A stretch of 5,736 nt of DNA, taken from positions 1 through 5,736 of the forward strand of contig JBAROV010000085.1 in NCBI GenBank assembly GCA_049642465.1, in the 5' to 3' direction. How positions within the stretch are numbered: the first letter of the stretch is position 1; every line of letters begins with the position of its first letter. Origin of the DNA: CAWDPQ01 sp049642465. Its GTDB lineage: Bacteria; Acidobacteriota; Vicinamibacteria; Vicinamibacterales; 2-12-FULL-66-21. Below, piece by piece: positions 1-4,171 of the stretch. Both the position numbers and the translations under genes were made by a program. Under the pieces are notes generated by a model. That model saw only the letters and a list, made by a program, of their open reading frames with translations, searched no databases and was not told the DNA's origin.

Positions 1-34
1 ACCCGCCGCCGTCGGCTGCAAACGCGGGTTAGGC
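1..34 (-). other. attC recombination site of cassette 1 (partial, cut by window edge)
   Basis: On the minus strand the site begins with GCCTAAC (34 to 28), followed by an inner arm containing TTTGCAGCCG. The other half lies left of the window. The TTGCAG segment matches the arm of the complete sites that carries the extra G, which gives the same orientation. The stop codon of the cassette 1 gene lies inside the core site. Confidence 0.8.
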
Positions 35-697
35 CGTGTGTTCACCTGTTACGAACCATCGCAGAATCTGAGAGCCGACTGCAGCGTGTGGATTCGCGAA
101 GTGGTGGTACTCGTACTGGCCGAGCCTCTCGCGGAAGAACAGAGTGCCGGCCACCGCAGGCACTGCGGCAAACACGCCGCCATGCAGTTCATGAAGAACG
201 TGGTGTACTTCGTAGGGCTCGATCGGGGCGGTAAACTCGCCGAAGACGGCGACGAGGTATGGGAGATGCAACTGTTCCGCAACTGATGAGTAGGCCTCCG
301 CCTTCTCCCGAAACTTCGCGAACAGTCGATCCGGGGGCGTCGAAACCCATCCTACCCACGGCCGGTGTGTGGACACCGCCTTGCCGACCGCGCTATCGAC
401 CACACGGCGTTGATGTAGTGTCACGACGTCGAGAATCTCAGCCACTTGGCCGCCATCATCGATCAAGACCCAGTCTGGTTTCTTGCCGCCGAGGGCCTGC
501 TCGTAGCGGAGGTTCCAGCCACAGCTTCTGAGGTGGGCTCCCAGGATCAGTTCCCGGTACGTGTGAAAACATTGTTCATCAGGGTCGCCACGGAACTTGC
601 GCACGAAACGGTGTACGTCAGCCGGGTCCAGCACACCGAGCATTTCGTGGATTCGGCGATTGATGAAGTCGTTTCCAGCCAACGTTCCGAAGTTCAT
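29..697 (-). CDS. Cassette 1 protein, PD-(D/E)XK nuclease-like, 222 aa
   Basis: This is a soluble protein of unknown function and the first cassette gene on the left. Visible features are a helix with Glu49 (YRELILG), a strand-like stretch with the motif KPDW (Asp75), and then an AEILDVVTL strand (Glu87). A PDW...E spacing after a conserved helix Glu resembles the PD-(D/E)XK nuclease fold. The usual lysine two residues after the Glu is missing (EIL), so activity is uncertain. Residues 125-165 form a charged helix followed by LPYLVAVFGEF, a hydrophobic strand typical of the same group of uncharacterised proteins. There is no signal peptide or membrane segment. The ATG at 697 is chosen because it lies 8 bases after the upstream attC core, as in many cassettes; the frame stays open into that attC but the protein-like part starts here. 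The only Shine-Dalgarno-like bases are AGG within the core site. The TAA stop is part of the GCCTAAC core of its own attC. The family assignment is inferred from motifs only. Confidence 0.75.
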   Translation of the reverse strand: MNFGTLAGNDFINRRIHEMLGVLDPADVHRFVRKFRGDPDEQCFHTYRELILGAHLRSCGWNLRYEQALGGKKPDWVLIDDGGQVAEILDVVTLHQRRVVDSAVGKAVSTHRPWVGWVSTPPDRLFAKFREKAEAYSSVAEQLHLPYLVAVFGEFTAPIEPYEVHHVLHELHGGVFAAVPAVAGTLFFRERLGQYEYHHFANPHAAVGSQILRWFVTGEHTA

Positions 698-705
698 TAT
701 TGTCG

Positions 706-804
706 GCCTAACGCCATGCGCTTCAGCCGCGGAGGCGCCGGCGAGTTGCAGAAGTTGGCGACTGCCGCCGATGCGCCTTCGCCGGCTGCAAGCGCCTGTT
801 AGGC
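706..804 (-). other. attC recombination site of cassette 2 (99 bp)
   Basis: On the minus strand the site starts with GCCTAAC (804-798) and ends with GTTAGGC (712-706), perfectly complementary core sites. The inner arms GCGCTTGCAGCCG and CGGCTGAAGCGC pair fully except for one unpaired G at 789. A further inner pairing GCCGGCGA/TCGCCGGC extends the hairpin. The unpaired base in the arm next to RYYYAAC sets the orientation on the minus strand. The end of the DUF2442 gene reads into this site. Confidence 0.93.
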
Positions 805-1067
805 TGCGCCCGGCTGACCAATGGGTACCGTTCGGGATGGGTGATCGATTCGACAGCCAGATCGATGTCGAGCCCTGGCCAGTACAGATGATGCGAACTG
901 GGCAACTCAACGCGGGCGAGCTCGGCGATCGAAGCATCCTTGAACCAAGGGAACTCCTTGAACGACACAAAGAGTTCCTGCTCGCCGATGAACAGCCAGA
1001 ATCCATGCGGTGAGACGTTCGTGACCTCAACCCGGGAAGTGCTTCGCCCAGGCTTTGCGGATTTCAT
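723..1067 (-). CDS. DUF2442 domain protein with attC-encoded C-terminal tail, 114 aa
   Basis: Residues 11-86 match the DUF2442 family pattern: RVEVTNVSPHGFWLFI, then ELFVSFKEFPWFKDASI, then LYWPGLDIDLAVESI and HPERYPLVSR. Molecular function is not established. Small proteins of this family often sit next to DUF4160 proteins, and a toxin-antitoxin role is only a hypothesis. The ATG at 1067 is supported by a strong GAGGAG Shine-Dalgarno 7 bases upstream and by the MKSxKxGxSTSxVEVTN start expected in the family. The gene overlaps the end of the DUF4160 gene by 41 bases in another frame, which suggests translational coupling. There is no stop before the attC. Residues 89-114 are translated from the recombination site itself (starting PNRRLQPAKA) and end at a TGA inside it. 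The tail is basic and is probably not part of the folded domain. Confidence 0.9.
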   Translation of the reverse strand: MKSAKPGRSTSRVEVTNVSPHGFWLFIGEQELFVSFKEFPWFKDASIAELARVELPSSHHLYWPGLDIDLAVESITHPERYPLVSRAQPNRRLQPAKAHRRQSPTSATRRRLRG

Positions 1068-1266
1068 TGAGATGCTCCTCGATCAATTTCGTGGCTTCGG
1101 CAATCTGCTTCGGTTTGAGCCCATAGTTCGCGTGGAGTTCGACAGCCGGTTCAATCCAGAACTTCGCTTCGCCAGCGGCATGCTGGACATGCACATGTGG
1201 CCGGCGTTCCTCACGTGAGAAGAAGTAGAACCGAAACCCTCGGACGCGCAAGACTGTCGGACTCAC
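1027..1266 (-). CDS. DUF4160 domain protein, 79 aa
   Basis: This is a small protein matching the DUF4160 family along its whole length: SPTVLRVRGFRFYFFSREE near the start, RPHVHVQHAAGEAKFWIEP in the middle (about residues 22-40), then a helical second half with GLKPKQIAEATKLIEEH. The HVHV and GEAKFW segments are the family's hallmark. Function is unknown. It is the first gene of a two-gene cassette with a DUF2442 protein, a recurrent pairing suggestive of a toxin-antitoxin-like module (inference). The GTG start at 1266 (VSPTVLR) is chosen because family members commonly begin MSPTVLR or MPTVLR. An in-frame GTG at 1299 would add 11 residues that look unlike the family. No clear Shine-Dalgarno precedes either start. 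A TGA at 1029-1027 ends the gene inside the next gene. Confidence 0.88.
   Translation of the reverse strand: MSPTVLRVRGFRFYFFSREERRPHVHVQHAAGEAKFWIEPAVELHANYGLKPKQIAEATKLIEEHLNEIRKAWAKHFPG
1075..1080 (-). promoter_or_regulatory. Shine-Dalgarno of the DUF2442 gene
   Basis: GAGGAG lies 7 bases before the ATG at 1067, inside the DUF4160 coding region. It decides the start of the second gene and implies that the overlapping pair is translated from one message. Confidence 0.75.
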
Positions 1267-1399
1267 CCGTACAGGATAGCCGACCTGCGCTGCGGCCACC
1301 GCCTCGTTCGGTCCCGTCCGATTCCAGATCCCGCACTGCGATCTCCAGCCGTCACAGCTGCCCCCTGGACTTCGGCACAGTTTGATTGGAATCCGCGCA
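1267..1399 (-). promoter_or_regulatory. Long leader of the DUF4160-DUF2442 cassette, possible own promoter
   Basis: Cassette 2 has about 133 noncoding bases between the upstream attC core and its first gene. The two neighbouring genes that start closest to a core have only 8 and 9. Such leaders often hold a cassette's own promoter, especially for toxin-antitoxin-like pairs. I see no convincing -35/-10 pair. A 7-base inverted repeat, GATTCCA (1320-1326) and TGGAATC (1387-1393), lies in it and might be an operator or chance. Confidence 0.25.
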
Positions 1400-1499
1400 G
1401 CCTAACGTCGTGCCGCTCAGCCGCGAGCGGCGCCGCGCGATCGTCTCGAGTCAGCTCCACGTGCCCGCGCCGCTCGCCGGCTGCAGCGGCTTGTTAGCC
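1400..1499 (-). other. attC recombination site of cassette 3 (100 bp)
   Basis: On the minus strand the site starts GGCTAAC (1499-1493) and ends GTTAGGC (1406-1400). The inner arms GCCGCTGCAGCCG and CGGCTGAGCGGC pair with one unpaired G. Inside them GCGAGCGGCGC and GCGCCGCTCGC form an 11-bp perfect stem, so the folded site is a long hairpin. Orientation is the same as the other sites. Confidence 0.93.
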
Positions 1500-1500
1500 A

Positions 1501-2256
1501 TCATGTGAACTGTTCGATCGTCTTGGTATTCTCCGCGTGCTGCTTGCACCCAAACCAATAGAACGTTCCCGCTGCGTGGCCTGATGACAGTAGGGCGCCA
1601 GGAATCTGCAGGATGAGGCTCAACCTCCGGTTGCATTGATCACATGTTGGCCATTCCTCGGCCTGTACCCACGCAGGCGTCGCACCAATCCGAGCCTGAT
1701 CGATCGGCTCAAACTCGAAGCTCTCCCCCCCGACGCAAAGCAGATAGGACAACAAACTGTCGGGTGCCTCGGGACACACTTCCCGAAGAGTCGCCGCCAA
1801 GGCATCGTTGATAGCAAGGTTTCGTTGCGGAGAGTACACGGTTCGCAGCTTCCCCGATGACGCCTTGACGCGAGGCATCCTGACTGCTCTGAACACTTTC
1901 CCTCCGAGTCGTGTCTCCAGGACGCGCTCGTCGGTGAACCGAAACGTGACCCCGGGACTGGTGATGATTTCGACACTACGGTCGCTCCATGGAAACTCCT
2001 TGAGCGCAGGCGGGAGACCCACAAGATTGCGCTTGTCGGAGCCCACCCTGTTCGTTCGGCCCAGCACGCAGCCAGATGACTCCTCAGGAGCGGATTCTTC
2101 GATCAGCCGGTATATCCGATCAAGCCTGTCGTCGCACGTGGCCGCAGCAATGCGAGCGATCCGGAGCCGTTTCCAGTTGAATCGAACGAGCACGACCGCG
2201 AGTGCCACAGCCAGACCGCCGACGACCGTGCCCACTATGGCCAGCGCGAGACTCAT
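1501..2256 (-). CDS. Cassette 3 membrane-anchored protein with C-terminal zinc-ribbon-like motif, 251 aa
   Basis: Residues 4-24 form one hydrophobic helix rich in Ala, Val, Leu and Gly, followed by the basic stretch KRLRIAR. This fits a single N-terminal anchor with the bulk in the cytoplasm. The C-terminal third has RIGATPAWVQ, then CDQC (Cys205, Cys208), a LSLILQI strand, and FYWFGCKQH (Cys237, His240). The CxxC...CxxH arrangement, with TPAWVQ and LILQ around it, resembles the end of DUF1963/YwqG-like proteins, some of which carry a zinc ribbon there. Residues 60-160 are not recognised. The ATG at 2256 is 9 bases after the upstream attC core and lacks a Shine-Dalgarno. The TGA stop lies one base before its own attC. 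The molecular role is unknown; metal binding is inferred from the cysteine pattern only. Confidence 0.85.
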   Translation of the reverse strand: MSLALAIVGTVVGGLAVALAVVLVRFNWKRLRIARIAAATCDDRLDRIYRLIEESAPEESSGCVLGRTNRVGSDKRNLVGLPPALKEFPWSDRSVEIITSPGVTFRFTDERVLETRLGGKVFRAVRMPRVKASSGKLRTVYSPQRNLAINDALAATLREVCPEAPDSLLSYLLCVGGESFEFEPIDQARIGATPAWVQAEEWPTCDQCNRRLSLILQIPGALLSSGHAAGTFYWFGCKQHAENTKTIEQFT

Positions 2257-2265
2257 CGACTGTAT

Positions 2266-2325
2266 GGCTAACGCTCCGGTTCAGCGGCGGCGCGCAGCGC
2301 CGGCCGCTGCAACCGGTTGTTAGCC
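2266..2325 (-). other. attC recombination site of cassette 4 (60 bp)
   Basis: This is the shortest site here and close to the classic 59-base element. On the minus strand it starts GGCTAAC (2325-2319) and ends GTTAGCC (2272-2266). The arms CCGGTTGCAGCGG and CCGCTGAACCGG pair with one unpaired G. A short inner GGCGC/GCGCC stem closes the hairpin. It ends 9 bases before the start of the cassette 3 gene. Confidence 0.93.
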
Positions 2326-3291
2326 TCAACTTGACCGAGCATGACCTCGCCTTCTTGCGAGGCGCTCCCGATACCACGCGACCGTGCGTTCGATGGCAAC
2401 CCTGATAGGAGTCGCAGACAGACCCAACCCTCGCTCTATTCGCGTCGAATCGACAACGAACGGTGCCGTGAACTCGTACATCATCTCGACGCTGGCCCGC
2501 GCGTCGGGAATGAACAGCCCGGCCAAGCGCATCATGAACGGTGAGACTACACTGAAGCGCGCTTCCATTCCGAGGACACCACAAGCTTCCTCCACCATCT
2601 CGCCTTGGGTTCTGGCCGGGGCATGCGGGGCAATCCAGACCCGACCAAGCGCCTCGTCGTTCATGCCGAGTGCGGTCGCCGCGTTTCCGACGTCTTCGAT
2701 GTATGCAAAAGAATGCAGCATCTGCGTCGAACCAGTGATCTGCGCCTTCTTGCCGGCGACCAAGTTGCCGAAGACCCGTTCACCAAGCGCCGAGCCCAGC
2801 ACGCCAGGTCCATAGTAGTCGCTAGAGCGAAGGGCAGTTGTGCGTACTTCGCCGCGCTTGTGCACCGCCATAACTTCTGCGGCCATCTCCTGACGCAACG
2901 CCCCCTTCTTTGACACCGGTGCCACCGGCGAGTCCTCAGTCATGGGCCTTGAGGAGTCGTACATGTAGAGGTTCTCAATCGACACGAATCGGGCGTTCAC
3001 CGCCTTGGCAGCCGCCAGCGCACCGGCCTGCAGACCCGGGAAGAACTCCCGCCACAGGTGATAGGGCGGATTGAGCGCTTGATACACGACGCTGGCGCCC
3101 TTCGCTGCTGCACAGGATTGAGTTTGGTCTGCGACGTCAGCCTTGACCATCTCGACGTCGGCCGGCATGAGATCGGGGCGAACTCCGTTTCGATTGACAG
3201 CCCGCACCGCGCGGCCTTGGCGGCGTAACGCTCGCGCGGTCCAACAGCCCACCGGGCCAGTTCCAAAGATCACGTCTAGTTGGGCGGGCAT
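2326..3291 (-). CDS. Atypical SDR / NAD-dependent epimerase-dehydratase family protein, 321 aa
   Basis: The N-terminus is a Rossmann beta-strand and glycine motif, VIFGTGPVG (residues 7-15), followed by VNRNG (residues 32-36), where extended SDRs read the cofactor. Later landmarks are VVYQALNPPYH (about 68-78), ENLYMYD (106-112), SSDYYGPGVLGSALGERVF (156-174), HSFAYIED (193-200), and MMYEFTAPFVVD (270-281) with TVAWYR near the end. This series is characteristic of a group of NAD(P)-binding, NAD-dependent epimerase-like proteins of about 310-330 residues, so the gene is full length. The usual YxxxK active site is not obvious: Tyr109/Tyr111 are followed much later by SKKG, so this is an atypical SDR with unknown substrate. 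The ATG at 3291 begins 29 bases after the upstream attC core, with AGGA 10 bases before it. TGA falls directly against its own attC. It is likely cytoplasmic. Confidence 0.93.
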   Translation of the reverse strand: MPAQLDVIFGTGPVGCWTARALRRQGRAVRAVNRNGVRPDLMPADVEMVKADVADQTQSCAAAKGASVVYQALNPPYHLWREFFPGLQAGALAAAKAVNARFVSIENLYMYDSSRPMTEDSPVAPVSKKGALRQEMAAEVMAVHKRGEVRTTALRSSDYYGPGVLGSALGERVFGNLVAGKKAQITGSTQMLHSFAYIEDVGNAATALGMNDEALGRVWIAPHAPARTQGEMVEEACGVLGMEARFSVVSPFMMRLAGLFIPDARASVEMMYEFTAPFVVDSTRIERGLGLSATPIRVAIERTVAWYRERLARRRGHARSS

Positions 3292-3320
3292 GCGTTGTTC
3301 GTCCTGCTTTCTGGGTTTGA

Positions 3321-3392
3321 GGCTAACGTGCGGCTTGAGCCGCGGCGCGCCAGCGTGAGCTACGCGCCGTCGGCTCCAAGCCGGTGTTAGGC
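3321..3392 (-). other. attC recombination site of cassette 5 (72 bp)
   Basis: On the minus strand the site starts GCCTAAC (3392-3386) and ends GTTAGCC (3327-3321). The inner arms CGGCTTGGAGCCG and CGGCTCAAGCCG pair with one unpaired G in the same position as in the other sites. A GGCGCG/CGCGCC inner stem follows. It is the last recognisable attC on the right, at the integrase-proximal side of the array. Confidence 0.92.
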
Positions 3393-3405
3393 TTCACGGC
3401 AAACC

Positions 3406-3561
3406 CTACCACGCACCAAGGGATACGCGATGGTCGTGGAGAATGGCCCACACGTACGCCGGCCCGCGAACGAGAGCGTTGACCGCTCCAGGACCAGTCA
3501 GCGGCACCAGCGTGTAGACAGTCGCGACATTGGCCTTGCTGATCTGGTAAATCGCGAGGAA
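3406..3561 (-). pseudogene. Truncated cassette 5 gene, C-terminal 51 residues
   Basis: Just before the attC, one minus-strand frame encodes a protein-like stretch with a hydrophobic pattern (IYQISKANVATVYTLVPL, then GPAYVWAILHDHRVS) and ends with TAG 13 bases before the attC core. This is where a cassette gene should stop. There is no ATG in the frame, and a TGA lies directly upstream at 3564-3562. The remaining 5' part therefore seems lost or frameshifted. The overlapping frame, which runs into the attC without a stop, has an arginine- and serine-rich composition unlike a folded protein. I do not recognise the family. The call rests on position, composition and stop placement, so it is tentative. 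Confidence 0.4.
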
Positions 3562-3774
3562 TCAGGCGTTCGCTTGGTTTCGCTTTACGCCACTGTTTGC
3601 CGCGATTTGTGCGTGCTTGTGGCAGCCAAAGGGCAAGAAAAGGGCAACGTGGCGTCACGTGACAGCGCAACGATTTGCGACGATGTCAGCCGGCAATGCC
3701 CCGGTAATGCCCGCCGCAAGCAAACCTTGGCGACTACACGGAAGTGATCCTCAGGTGTGCGGTCACTCCCCTCG
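3562..3774. other. Junction stretch between cassette remnant and tRNA fragment, no gene seen
   Basis: All frames are short or have implausible composition. A minus-strand frame that starts in the tRNA-like sequence and ends at 3585 is an artefact of reading that sequence backwards. An inverted repeat AGTGA (3743-3747)/TCACT (3763-3767) lies just before the tRNA fragment. A short direct repeat AGGGCAA occurs twice near 3627-3645. No integrase fragment could be recognised. Confidence 0.5.
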
Positions 3775-3802
3775 GCCGGTTCGATTCCGGTCCGGCTCAC
3801 CA
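3775..3802 (+). other. tRNA 3'-end fragment (T-arm, acceptor strand, CCA), probable integration scar
   Basis: The sequence reads GCCGG, a TTCGATT loop, CCGGT, CCGGCTC, A and CCA. This reproduces the T-stem (five pairs including one G-U), the conserved T-loop, the 3' acceptor strand, the discriminator base and the encoded CCA of a tRNA. A 5' acceptor half (GAGCCGG), D-loop and anticodon arm are not found at the right distance, so this is not a complete tRNA gene. Integrative elements that target tRNA genes leave such 3' fragments at their far end. By that geometry the element lies on the left (cassette side) and older chromosome on the right. The amino acid identity cannot be read from this piece. 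Confidence 0.5.
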
Positions 3803-4171
3803 CTTAAAATATTTCAGGGAAGCAGCACGCCGCGGACGCGACGCCGCTCGCGCGCACCTAACCTGTAATTCGTTTTAAGGGATGTCCCTATTAGCCAGGT
3901 TTGCCAGTGTCACTGTCACAGACACCTGAACGGCCATCCCGATTTCTAGCCGTCCTCGGGGCCATTCAACACCTGGGAGCAGGTGCTCGCCCGCCTGGAA
4001 CGAAGATCAATCGCCACGCCTTCTACCGCGATTCAACAGAATGGCCGCTATCGGACCCTGGACGCCCGAGGCACAGGCGGCGCGAGGATGGACGAGGTCC
4101 AGTACGGCCGGGCGGCCAGACCGTTGTACAGGAACGGACGCCGAGGCACAGCCTCCCATGGCGCATTCGGC
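3803..4171. other. Intergenic region between tRNA scar and ScyD-like gene
   Basis: I see no convincing gene on either strand in these 369 bases. The region contains the palindromic 12-mer AGGGATGTCCCT (3878-3889) and, 17 bases further on, an inverted repeat GTGTC (3907-3911)/GACAC (3921-3925). Short symmetrical elements of this kind can be remnants of REP-like or transposon ends, but nothing else here supports that. A lone ACCTAAC at 3856-3862 matches half of an integron core site without a partner. Confidence 0.5.
4143..4155 (-). terminator. Small hairpin after the ScyD-like gene, weak terminator candidate
   Basis: GAGGC, a three-base loop and GCCTC form a perfect 5-bp stem 16 bases beyond the stop codon of the minus-strand gene. 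No run of T follows it, so it would be a poor intrinsic terminator and may be chance. Confidence 0.2.

Larger units (their letters stand above)
1..3561 (-). mobile_element. Integron gene-cassette array, integrase not in window (CALIN-like)
   Basis: Five attC sites separate minus-strand genes that end within or a few bases before their attC. This is the standard cassette layout of gene followed by attC. Each complete site has outer core sites matching RYYYAAC and GTTRRRY, and inner arms that pair except for one extra G. The common orientation means the array's attI/integrase end should lie at higher coordinates. No tyrosine recombinase gene is present there up to 5736, so the array is either a cluster lacking its integrase or a fragment cut off from it. 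It runs past the left window edge. The right limit is taken as the edge of the truncated fifth cassette gene and is approximate. Each gene would depend on cassette-borne or read-through transcription, because no integron promoter is visible. Confidence 0.9.

Noticed and set aside
698..1030. Upstream extension of the cassette 1 gene to 1030
   Set aside because: It would run backwards through the attC and across the DUF2442 gene in another frame. The protein-like part starts at the ATG at 697.
1263..1460. Minus-strand 65-residue frame from attC into the leader of cassette 2
   Set aside because: It begins inside the attC, has no motif and overlaps the DUF4160 start in another frame.
3323..3670. 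Minus-strand 115-residue frame reading through the attC
   Set aside because: Composition is rich in Arg, Ser and Trp without hydrophobic periodicity. Another frame in the same place is more protein-like and stops before the attC, and the tail is just translated attC.
3709..3802. Complete long-variable-arm tRNA (Ser/Leu type)
   Set aside because: No 5' acceptor strand pairing with CCGGCTC, no D-arm and no properly spaced anticodon loop could be found; only the 3' end fits.
3585..3803. Minus-strand 72-residue frame beginning MVSRTGIEP
   Set aside because: Its first residues are the reverse reading of the tRNA-like T-arm and CCA, a well-known source of false genes.
3856..3862. Lone ACCTAAC (GTTAGGT on the minus strand), with AAAAC 14 bases before it, loosely like the end of an attI site
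   Set aside because: No second core site, no paired arms and no integrase gene nearby. The bases between differ from known attI ends, and a 7-base match to a degenerate core is expected by chance.
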